DNA from: Phycisphaerales bacterium UBA4658
GTDB taxonomy: Bacteria > Planctomycetota > Phycisphaerae > Phycisphaerales > UBA1924
Direction of reading: 5' to 3'
Length of the DNA: 16,647 nucleotides
Assembly: GCA_002405485.1 (NCBI GenBank)
Contig: DHLW01000006.1
Span: 846 to 17,492, forward strand
Below are positions 8,265 to 14,817 of the stretch, piece by piece; position 1 is the first letter of the stretch, and each line of letters starts with the position of its first letter. The translations under genes and the position numbers were made by a program. The notes beneath the pieces are model-generated. The model was not told the origin of the DNA. It worked only from the letters and a program-made list of their open reading frames with translations, and searched no databases.

Positions 8265-9569
8265 ATGAATCGCTCGGCTGCTCTGGTTCTCGCCGCTGTT
8301 CTCGGGGTTGCGGCGCCCATTTGTGCGACGGTGGCCGCGGAGCCGACCCTGAAGTTCCGCGGGGCCGGGGCGACGCGGACGGCGCTGGACGCGATGCACC
8401 TGCCGCCGTTTGATCGCGGTCTGTTGGGTCACCTGACGGATTGGTCCGGGGAGCCGGTCAAGCCCGAGCAGCTCGAGGGCAAGCCGGTGCTCATCATCAC
8501 CTGGGCAGCGTGGCACCGGGTGTCGCACCCGGCGGTTCGCCGTGCCGAAGCCCTCGCGCAGAAGCACAAGGGCGATGGGCTCATTGTGATCGGGGTGCAC
8601 AACCCGGCGGGGTTTGAGAAGGCGGGCGAAACGGCCAAGACCCTTGGCGTGACGTTCCCCTTTGCCGCGGATAAGGATGGGAAGTTCCGGTCCGCGTTGA
8701 GAGCGGATCAGGATCCGAACCTGTACGTCATCGATCGGGCCGGGCAGATCCGGTACGCCCAGGTGGACACGGCGTCGATCGACGAAGCCGTGGCCCACGT
8801 GGTGCAGGAGTCGGCGGAGACGGCCCGGGCGATCCCGGACCAGTTGAAGTCGGCCGCCGCCGACGCCGAGCGGAAGCGCCGGGCGACCCGTGATGCGCGT
8901 CCGGTTTTGGAGTCGATCCCGCAGGTCGCGGTGCCGGAGTTCGAGGAGGACGTGTACAAGCGGGTCAAGTGGCCCGTGATGGTCGGGAAGATCGAGAAGG
9001 ACAAGATCACCGAGCGGATCAACAACGACGCACCGAGGGTGACGAACTGGCCCGAGGAACACTGGATTCCCTCGGTGCCGAATCGATCCGGCAAGATCGT
9101 GCTGGTCTACTTCGTGGATCCGCAGCTTCCGGACCTGCTCTCGCAGATCGCGCACATGAACCGGCTTCGAGATCGCTACCCGCGCGACCTGGTCGTGGCG
9201 GGGTTCATCGTGAAGCGCGGCGTGGGCGGTCTGGATCAGAACTCGGGCAACACCGACGACGCCAACAAGCTGCTGGAGCGCAACACGGAGTACATGAAGC
9301 AGTTGCTGACCACCCGGAGCGTGAACCACTATCTGAACCCGGTCCAGCTCCTGGCCGAGAATCTCGAGTTCAATAACGAGACGTTCCAGGTCCGCACGTC
9401 GACTTCGCGGACGGAGATGGGCCTGGCCACGCTGCTCTCGACGGACCTTCGGATGCGGTGGCTCGGCAATCCATACTCCAACGAGATGATCGCCACGCTT
9501 GAGCGCCTGTTCGAGGTCGATCCCGCGGTGGTCGCTCGCCGCAAGCTCGAGGGGTACAAGGCGCCCTGA
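8265..9569 (+). CDS. Exported double thioredoxin-fold protein lacking all CxxC cysteines
   Basis: 434 residues with a signal peptide (about 1-25, AALVLAAVLGVAAPICATVAA). It is a paralogue of the next gene. The first thioredoxin-like domain (about 65-185) matches that gene's first domain throughout (GKPVLI..WA.W, VIDRAG..R). Where WCxxC would be it has WHRVS (residues 83-87). The second domain (about 275-415) aligns without gaps to the next gene's IVLDFWATWCGPC region, but CGPC becomes LPDL (288-291) and the cis-proline position becomes Gly386. A Lys/Arg-rich helical linker (190-215) joins them. It therefore cannot do cysteine chemistry at the usual site; a binding or scaffold role is inference. 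ATG 8265 has a purine-rich ribosome site (AGAGGAAGGA, 8246-8255). Thioredoxin-like kinship rests on the paralogue comparison. Confidence 0.85.
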   Translation: MNRSAALVLAAVLGVAAPICATVAAEPTLKFRGAGATRTALDAMHLPPFDRGLLGHLTDWSGEPVKPEQLEGKPVLIITWAAWHRVSHPAVRRAEALAQKHKGDGLIVIGVHNPAGFEKAGETAKTLGVTFPFAADKDGKFRSALRADQDPNLYVIDRAGQIRYAQVDTASIDEAVAHVVQESAETARAIPDQLKSAAADAERKRRATRDARPVLESIPQVAVPEFEEDVYKRVKWPVMVGKIEKDKITERINNDAPRVTNWPEEHWIPSVPNRSGKIVLVYFVDPQLPDLLSQIAHMNRLRDRYPRDLVVAGFIVKRGVGGLDQNSGNTDDANKLLERNTEYMKQLLTTRSVNHYLNPVQLLAENLEFNNETFQVRTSTSRTEMGLATLLSTDLRMRWLGNPYSNEMIATLERLFEVDPAVVARRKLEGYKAP

Positions 9570-9665
9570 TCGCCGCCCCCCTCATCTCCTCCCCCCTTGG
9601 GCGTGCGTGACGGTTGTCGATGGTCGAGAGCCCGGCCTGTTTGCCGGTTCAATCGGGAGTCTGCC

Positions 9666-10826
9666 ATGCGTTGGAGCGTTGTTGCGATGTGCTCGGTGCT
9701 GCTGCTCGGCCCTGTGGCGGCGGCGAGCGCCGATGACTTGAGCGTCAAGGTCCAGGGCCGCGGCGCACGGCGCGAAGCCCTGAACGCGATGACCTACAAG
9801 CCGTTCGAGGCCGCCCTGTTGGCAAACCTCGCCGACGTCAAGGGCGGGTCGCTGCCCTCGGCGAGCACGATCAAGGGCAAGCCCGTGCTCATTGTCGCCT
9901 GGGCAAGCTGGTTCAAGAGCAGCCACGCCCTGCTCGGCGAGGCCCAGACGCTCGCCCAGGCCAACCCCGATCTGGTCGTCATCGGCGCCCACCACGCCCG
10001 CGGATATGACAAGGCTCAGGATGTGCTGACCGCGGGCAAGATCACCCTTCCCATCGGGCACGACGCCAAGGGCGAGCTCTTCAAGGCCCTGCGGATCGAC
10101 GGCGGCGGGCCCAACGCCTATGTCATCGATCGGGCCGGGAACGTGCGATTCGCCGACGTTGAACGCTCCTCATTGGCAGCGGCGGTCAAGATCGTCGTCG
10201 ACGAGTCCGCCGACGACGCCGCCAAAGCCGAGCAGCGCGTCCAGGAGGCCATCAGATCCCGGAGCGACGCGCCCCTGGCCGGTCCCAGCGTGCGGAGCAA
10301 GCCCGGCGAGGAAGCGTACAAGTCGGCGACCTGGCCAAGGCCCAACAGGAGCGTGCAGTACGCCAAGAACGTGCAGGGCAAGCAACTGCCCGTGGCCATG
10401 GGCAAAGAGACTTGGATCACCCCCAAGCCCGAGCTGGACGGCAAGGTCATCGTGCTGGACTTCTGGGCGACCTGGTGCGGCCCGTGCATTGCCGCAAGCC
10501 CGATCCTCGACGAACTCCAGGGCCGCTTCAAGGACGATCTGGTGATCATCGGCATGTCCGGGCAGGCCCGCCCCGGCCGCCCCGAGGACGTCAACGCGAT
10601 CAAGGACTTCCTCAAGAAGAAGAAGACCCAGTACTCCCACGCCAACGACCTGGATCAGGGCATCTACAAGGCCCTGGGCATCCAGGGCATTCCGCATGTC
10701 GTGGTCATGAGCACCGACGGCGTGGTCCGCTGGCAGGGCAACCCGCATGAGGAGGCGTTCGTGAAGGCCGTCGAGGGTGTGCTCGCGAGTGATCCGTGGG
10801 TCAAGGCCCGCGCCGCGCGGAAGTGA
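9666..10826 (+). CDS. Exported double thioredoxin-fold protein, redox-active C-terminal domain
   Basis: 386 residues with a signal peptide (MRWSVVAMCSVLLLGPVAAASA). The first thioredoxin-like domain (about 65-180) has WFKSS (82-86) in place of WCxxC, so it is cysteine-free. The second (about 255-375) is a full TlpA/ResA-like thioredoxin: VIVLDFWATWCGPC (Cys271, Cys274), LVIIGMSGQ, the cis-proline site GIPHVVV (Pro343) and DGVVRWQGNP. The likely role is envelope thiol-disulfide exchange, with the first domain perhaps for partner binding (inference). It lies 96 bp after its paralogue on the same strand. ATG 9666 has GGGAG at 9655-9659, six bases away. A small hairpin (CCGGC/GCCGG, 9632-9647) sits just before it. 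No strong terminator separates the two genes, so they may be co-transcribed. Confidence 0.9.
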   Translation: MRWSVVAMCSVLLLGPVAAASADDLSVKVQGRGARREALNAMTYKPFEAALLANLADVKGGSLPSASTIKGKPVLIVAWASWFKSSHALLGEAQTLAQANPDLVVIGAHHARGYDKAQDVLTAGKITLPIGHDAKGELFKALRIDGGGPNAYVIDRAGNVRFADVERSSLAAAVKIVVDESADDAAKAEQRVQEAIRSRSDAPLAGPSVRSKPGEEAYKSATWPRPNRSVQYAKNVQGKQLPVAMGKETWITPKPELDGKVIVLDFWATWCGPCIAASPILDELQGRFKDDLVIIGMSGQARPGRPEDVNAIKDFLKKKKTQYSHANDLDQGIYKALGIQGIPHVVVMSTDGVVRWQGNPHEEAFVKAVEGVLASDPWVKARAARK

Positions 10827-10953
10827 CCGCCCCCCACGTCCCCCGCGAAAGCGCCCCGAGGCCGGTGCAGTCGACACATCCATGGTGCCGAAGGTCCGAA
10901 CTCCCGGGGCGCACGATCCTGCGCCCATGCCGGGCGTGTGTTCGCGTGAAACA

Positions 10954-10989
10954 TGAGCCGGCTGCGCTCTCGCGCCGCTGGCCGGCTCA
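10954..10989. terminator. Inverted repeat between convergent genes, possible terminator
   Basis: TGAGCCGGC (10954-10962) pairs with GCCGGCTCA (10981-10989) around 18 bases. It lies between the stop of the double-thioredoxin gene and the stop of the dockerin-tailed gene, where both transcripts must end. On the minus strand it is followed by TGTTT, a short T-rich run; on the plus strand there is none. It may therefore serve mainly the minus-strand gene. Confidence 0.4.
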
Positions 10990-11048
10990 CGGGTCATCAT
11001 CAGAGACTCATGGCAGAGAACTCATGGCCCAGCGCCGTGCGTGCGTGG

Positions 11049-12605
11049 TCATGGGCACCCGGCGAACCAGTCGTTCAGGAAGTCGAAGATGTCGCTGACC
11101 GATTCCAGGCCGTCGCGGTTGAAGTCCGCCGCACATCCCAGATCGACCCCGACGACATACTCGTTGGAGTTGTGAATCGCGGCGTTGTTGTTGCGCACCG
11201 CGGCGTCGTTGACGACCAGGCGAAGGGCATACGCGCAGCGGGCGGTGCCGGCGATGTTCCACGTTCCCAGCTCTCCGCTCACGACCGGGGTGTTTCCGGA
11301 GTTGATGAGCTGCCAGTGCGTCACCAGGCCACCGATGTACCAGAGCGACCACTCGCCCATGTTCGCGTCCGTCGCGGTGCCGCGCACGGTGATGCTCGTT
11401 CCGGATGCGTTCGAGCACGAGAGGGGCGTCGTGATCTCGGCGACCGGGGGCGTGTTGTCCACGATCACCTCAACGGATTGGCTCGTGCTCTGTCCACAGG
11501 GGTTTGTCCCCGTGACGCGCATCAGGTAGCGCCCGTCGGCGAAGGTGTTCGTGTTCCACGATGCCAGATTCTGGTTGATCCGCTCCGCGGTCCCGGTGTG
11601 GACCGTGGTCCACACCATGCCCATCAGGGGCTTGGTCTCGACCAGATAGGAGCTCACCCCGCACCAACTGTCGAACACCGTGCCATCGGGGACCGCGTTC
11701 TGGCTCACGATCGCCGGGAGCGAGAAGTTGACGGTGTCAAAGGTCCGGCTGACCCAGCATGGCATGATCGTGCTGGTCTTGGCCTCCGTGGCGTTGGTGG
11801 ACGTCAGCTGCAGGTAGTAGGTTCCCTCGGTCAGCGCGGTGGTGTTCCACGAGCCCAGGATCCCGCTGGCGACCTCGGTGCCGGAGCTGGAGATCAGCGT
11901 CCATGGTCCGCCGGGGTTCGCCGAATACTCCAGCCGCCGGTTGAGAAACGGCCCGTCGGGGTCGTAGGCGGTTCCGGTGACGGTGAACGTCCCGCAGACG
12001 CACTGCCATTCCGTCGGCGAGGTGATGGCCGCCTCGGGCGGGGTGGGGTCGGGGTCGAAGGTCAGGTCGTCGATGGACTCAAAGAGCCCGATGGGCATCT
12101 GCACCTCGACGCGGCGGATGGTGCCGGCGGCGTCGTGGACGGAGACCAAGCGGTGCACCCCCACATACCCGGTGCCGTCGAGCGTGATGTTCTGGGTGCT
12201 CAAGAGCCCGGAGGAGCCGGAGGTCGAGGAGTACGCGCGGATCTGATAGACCCCGGCGAAGTCGCCCACATAGAACTTCACGTCGGTCTGGGCCAGGTCA
12301 AAGACCATCCGCAGCCAGTCGGATGAGAAGTCCGGGCATCCCTGGTCGATCATGAGGCAGCGGGTGCCGGAGGCGGTGCCGCCCGTGGGGTTCTTGATGC
12401 GCATGTAGAGGAACGGAGACCCGCCGCAGGACTGGACCTGGGCGGAGAACGTGACCCCGTAGTACTGGTTGGTGACGGCGGTGTTCAGGGCGAGCTCATC
12501 GAAGGTGTACGTGACCGGGTCCGCGGCCGCCGGCGCGGGGCATGAGCCCAAGACCGCCGCGAGCGCCGCGCACCCCAACGTCATTCGACTCGATTGCTTC
12601 ATCAT
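11049..12605 (-). CDS. Secreted Ig-like repeat protein with GC-type dockerin tail
   Basis: 518 residues. A signal peptide (about 1-28, ending SCPAPAAA) predicts secretion. Residues 31-185 form a beta-rich domain opening VTYTFDELALNTAVTNQYYGVTFSA, of a kind found in surface proteins that may bind carbohydrate. Two Ig-like segments start with PPEAAITSP (about 189) and PPVAEITTP (about 386). A repeated strand motif (LGSWNTTAL..GTYYL, LASWNTNTF..GRYLM, LGTWNIAG..AYAL) recurs at about 250, 348 and 447, roughly 98 residues apart. The C-terminus is ADFNRDGLESVSDIFDFLNDWFAGCP (493-518), with a DxNxDG calcium loop. This is a single half-dockerin of the GC type known from planctomycetes, probably an anchoring or sorting tail. 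Many paired cysteines fit an extracellular protein. AGGAGG eight bases upstream fixes the start. The ligand is unknown. Confidence 0.88.
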   Translation of the reverse strand: MMKQSSRMTLGCAALAAVLGSCPAPAAADPVTYTFDELALNTAVTNQYYGVTFSAQVQSCGGSPFLYMRIKNPTGGTASGTRCLMIDQGCPDFSSDWLRMVFDLAQTDVKFYVGDFAGVYQIRAYSSTSGSSGLLSTQNITLDGTGYVGVHRLVSVHDAAGTIRRVEVQMPIGLFESIDDLTFDPDPTPPEAAITSPTEWQCVCGTFTVTGTAYDPDGPFLNRRLEYSANPGGPWTLISSSGTEVASGILGSWNTTALTEGTYYLQLTSTNATEAKTSTIMPCWVSRTFDTVNFSLPAIVSQNAVPDGTVFDSWCGVSSYLVETKPLMGMVWTTVHTGTAERINQNLASWNTNTFADGRYLMRVTGTNPCGQSTSQSVEVIVDNTPPVAEITTPLSCSNASGTSITVRGTATDANMGEWSLWYIGGLVTHWQLINSGNTPVVSGELGTWNIAGTARCAYALRLVVNDAAVRNNNAAIHNSNEYVVGVDLGCAADFNRDGLESVSDIFDFLNDWFAGCP

Positions 12606-12613
12606 GACCGGTT

Positions 12614-12619
12614 CCTCCT
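12614..12619 (-). promoter_or_regulatory. Shine-Dalgarno site of the dockerin-tailed gene
   Basis: AGGAGG on the minus strand, eight bases before ATG 12605. It is a perfect anti-16S match and settles the start against the long upstream extension of the same frame, which encodes no signal peptide at its beginning. Confidence 0.85.
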
Positions 12620-12753
12620 GTGCCTCCACATGTATTGGGCCGGTCTGAAGCCCAGGGGCAACTGGACGCAGCCCCAGATCGGGCCCGTGCCGGGCTCTTT
12701 GCGGGAGAGTGCCAGCCCCGAACGGGGCATGGCGTTTCCTACGCTCTCTTCCG

Positions 12754-13266
12754 GTGAGCCGACCCCTTCTGCACATCGTCCTGCACGAGCCGGAGATCCC
12801 GAACAACACGGGGAACATCGGGCGAACGTGCATCGCCACGGGGTGCGCCCTGCACCTGATCCGGCCACTCGGATTCGACACCTCGGAGAAGGCGTGCCGT
12901 CGGGCGGGCCTGGATTACTGGCCCCGGCTCCGGCCGACGGAGCACGCCGACTGGCCATCGTGCCAATCGGCTGTGGGGGCTCGCCGAGACCGCATGTGGT
13001 TCTTCACCACCAAGACGCGTCGCCCGGTCTGGGACGCCGACATTCGTCGGGGTGACGCGCTGATCTTCGGCAAGGAGACCAAGGGTCTGCCCGACGAACT
13101 GCTCTCGGAGTTCGCCGACCGTCTGGTCACGTTTCCCATGGCTCCAGGGGAGCGCTCGCTGAATCTGGCCACGGCGGTGTGTGCGGCGGTGTACGAGGGC
13201 GCCCGGCAGATGGTCAGCCGGGGCGAGGTTCGAGTTGACGATTCGGGACGACTCGTCTGGCCCTGA
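12754..13266 (+). CDS. trmL: tRNA (cytidine(34)-2'-O)-methyltransferase, TrmL/CspR family
   Basis: Cytoplasmic SPOUT enzyme that 2'-O-methylates the wobble base of certain leucine tRNAs using S-adenosylmethionine. With the GTG at 12754 it has 170 residues; the family has about 150-160. It matches E. coli TrmL along its length: HIVLHEPEIPNNTGNIGRTC (7-26), RRAGLDYW (49-56), the motif 2 region LIFGKETKGLP (103-113) and the motif 3 region PMAPGERSLNLATAVCAAVYE (128-148), which form the knotted cofactor site. The small size and absence of an extra N-terminal domain separate it from the larger SpoU enzyme at 7238. No ATG is available in frame. A GTG at 12709 would add 15 residues not seen in the family, so 12754 is preferred. 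It diverges from the dockerin-tailed gene. Confidence 0.93.
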   Translation: MSRPLLHIVLHEPEIPNNTGNIGRTCIATGCALHLIRPLGFDTSEKACRRAGLDYWPRLRPTEHADWPSCQSAVGARRDRMWFFTTKTRRPVWDADIRRGDALIFGKETKGLPDELLSEFADRLVTFPMAPGERSLNLATAVCAAVYEGARQMVSRGEVRVDDSGRLVWP

Positions 13267-13294
13267 GGCCCTGACCCGCGGTAGACTCTGCACG

Positions 13295-13555
13295 ATGGCC
13301 ATTTCCCGAGACAGCACAGGGAGTCGTCGGCGGTTCGAGCGGGGCTGCGCGACGGCGCTCCTGGCCGGGGTGGTGGCCATGGTGGGGGGCGCTGGTCTGG
13401 GCGGGTGCGCCAAGCCGCTGCTCTCGCCGGCCGAGGAGCGGACGCCGTTTGATCGCTATGACGCCATGCGTGCGCAGCACGCCCCGCAGTACGTCGAGAA
13501 CGAGTATGGGCGTCGGGTGCCGAATCTCCGCGGTCGTCTGAGCCCGAAGAACTAA
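13295..13555 (+). CDS. Small predicted lipoprotein, 86 residues
   Basis: Starts MAISRDSTGSRRRFERGC, then a hydrophobic stretch (TALLAGVVAMVGGAGLGGC) with lipobox LGGC at Cys38, so lipid-anchored export is predicted. The mature part is only 48 residues, highly charged and tyrosine-containing: EERTPFDRYDAMRAQHAP, YVENEYGRRVPNLRGRLSPKN. The density of Arg/Asp/Tyr/Pro suggests a constrained, family-specific peptide. I do not know its function and cannot name a family from sequence alone. It begins 28 bp after trmL stops. A TAGACT box ends seven bases before the ATG, which would give a leaderless or nearly leaderless transcript if used. No Shine-Dalgarno site is present. A start further upstream would overlap trmL and bury the signal peptide. 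Confidence 0.72.
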   Translation: MAISRDSTGSRRRFERGCATALLAGVVAMVGGAGLGGCAKPLLSPAEERTPFDRYDAMRAQHAPQYVENEYGRRVPNLRGRLSPKN

Positions 13556-13764
13556 GAGCGGACCTTGCGGGGAGCGGGCCTTGGCGATAGCGGCGTCCGG
13601 ATAACGCGTGCATCGGGCCATTGGGCGAGCGTTTGGCGCGGCGCGTGCGGCCTGTGGCGACCTCTGGCCGTCGTCAGCGGTCGGTCTGCGAGTGATCACC
13701 GAAATTTGGGAAGCACACGCACTGCCGAAGTCGATCTATATGGGGTACCATTGAGACTCGCGCC

Positions 13765-14466
13765 ATGCCCTCACGACCCCGTGTTCATCGCCGCCGAAAG
13801 ACTGCCACCCCTGCCGATGCGGCACCGGGGCTGACGCGTGTCAAGGCGGTGTGGATCAGCTTCCTTGGCGCCATGACGGTGCTGGGGGGCGTGCTGTTGG
13901 CCATCGACGGGCGTCCGTCTCCGCGGACCGACGGACTGAGTCTGTCGCCCCTCGCGGCGGCGACGACGATCGGTGCGACGCGCGGCTCGGACCCGCTGAC
14001 GCAGACGCGGGTGCCTCTGGACAAGGCGCGGTGGCAGGCGATCGTGATCCACCACTCCGGCGCGCCCAAGGGCGACCCGGCGATGATCGAAGCCGAGCAT
14101 GAGAGCCGGCAGTTCAAGGGGCTCGGGCACCACTTCATCATCGGGAACGGGGCCGGGATGGATGACGGGCAGGTGCACATCGGCTTCCGCTGGCTCGACC
14201 AGCAGCCGGGTGCCCACGCCGCCGGGCCCAACGGGGATTGGTACAACCAGCACGCGATCTCGATCTGCCTGGTGGGCGACGGCAACCGGCGCGGGTTCAC
14301 GCAGACCCAGCTTCAGCAGCTTCAGACGCTCGTCGAGTCGCTTCGCCGTCAGCTCGGGCTGCCCGCCGACCGGGTGCTCCTGCACTCAGACGTGGCCCCG
14401 GGCGTGAGCGACCCTGGCAAGCTGTTCCCACCGGATCTGTACGGACAGTCGGCCGCCCGCGGTTGA
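13765..14466 (+). CDS. Membrane-anchored N-acetylmuramoyl-L-alanine amidase (Amidase_2/AmpD-like)
   Basis: Zinc amidase that cuts between muramic acid and the stem peptide of peptidoglycan or its fragments. It has 233 residues. A basic N-terminus (RPRVHRRRK) and one membrane segment (about 28-47, VWISFLGAMTVLGGVLLAI) suggest an inner-membrane anchor with the enzyme outside. The amidase domain (about 88-225) has the first zinc ligand in IVIHHSG (His96), GHHFIIGNG (121-129) and HSDVAPGVSDPG, where His207 and Asp216 complete a zinc site of the AmpD kind. NQHAISICLVGDGN (161-174) is the core strand region typical of the family. Unlike E. coli AmpD, which is cytoplasmic, this one carries a membrane segment. 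A terminator follows 37 bp after the stop. No other gene shares its unit. Confidence 0.9.
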   Translation: MPSRPRVHRRRKTATPADAAPGLTRVKAVWISFLGAMTVLGGVLLAIDGRPSPRTDGLSLSPLAAATTIGATRGSDPLTQTRVPLDKARWQAIVIHHSGAPKGDPAMIEAEHESRQFKGLGHHFIIGNGAGMDDGQVHIGFRWLDQQPGAHAAGPNGDWYNQHAISICLVGDGNRRGFTQTQLQQLQTLVESLRRQLGLPADRVLLHSDVAPGVSDPGKLFPPDLYGQSAARG

Positions 14467-14503
14467 ACGGTCCGAGGGCACATCCATCCGGACCGACCTT
14501 CCC

Positions 14504-14538
14504 CGCCCCGTAGAAAAGACGGGGCGTTTGTGTTTTTT
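14504..14538 (+). terminator. Intrinsic terminator of the amidase gene
   Basis: A seven-bp GC stem (CGCCCCG / CGGGGCG) with a nine-base loop (TAGAAAAGA) is followed by TTTGTGTTTTTT. It is well placed after the amidase stop. Confidence 0.88.
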
Positions 14539-14817
14539 CGTCCCCTTGAGCAGTTTGACGCAAATGCAGGCGGTGCCGAGCCGTACAGACGGGCACATCG
14601 CACGATCGGCATCAACAACCGGCCCATCGGCGTTGAACTTTCGCCGATCATGGCGGATACTTCTCTTCCCCTCCGGACCCAGCGATGGGCAGACCGGTGG
14701 GATCGGTTTCCAAGGAATCCCCAAGCCGGTCGCGTTCGCGGCCGATGGGGTCGGCGATCGTCGGCATCACGCCCGGCGGCGCCGGGTTGAAGGTCACGCT
14801 CGCCCAGGACCACCCGA
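14539..14817. other. Non-coding stretch before the kinase gene
   Basis: Together with the terminator before it, this makes a gap of about 350 bases between the amidase stop and the kinase start. It holds one promoter candidate (14633-14661) and about 150 bases of possible 5' leader. Open frames pass through it, one from ATG 14685 running into the kinase gene in another frame. Their predicted products are low-complexity Arg/Ser/Pro sequence without recognisable motifs, so no gene is called. I saw no riboswitch or small RNA that I recognise. Confidence 0.5.
14633..14661 (+). promoter_or_regulatory. Sigma-70-type promoter for the kinase gene
   Basis: TTGAAC (14633-14638) and GATACT (14656-14661) are separated by exactly 17 bases, each matching consensus at four of six positions. 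RNA would begin near 14668, giving a leader of about 150 bases before the kinase GTG. It lies downstream of the amidase terminator, as expected for an independent unit. Confidence 0.5.

Noticed and set aside
7647..9329. Long minus-strand open frame opposite the methyltransferase and the first double-thioredoxin gene.
   Set aside because: Arg/His/Pro-rich shadow translation; the plus-strand genes have motifs, signal peptides and ribosome sites.
10953..12326. Long plus-strand open frame opposite the dockerin-tailed gene.
   Set aside because: Its product is low-complexity Gly/Val/Arg sequence without domains; the minus-strand protein has a signal peptide, repeats and a known tail.
13556..13764. 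Intergenic region before the amidase, checked for a small RNA or promoter (TATATG at 13737, TACCAT at 13746).
   Set aside because: No -35 box at the right distance and no recognisable RNA structure; left unannotated.
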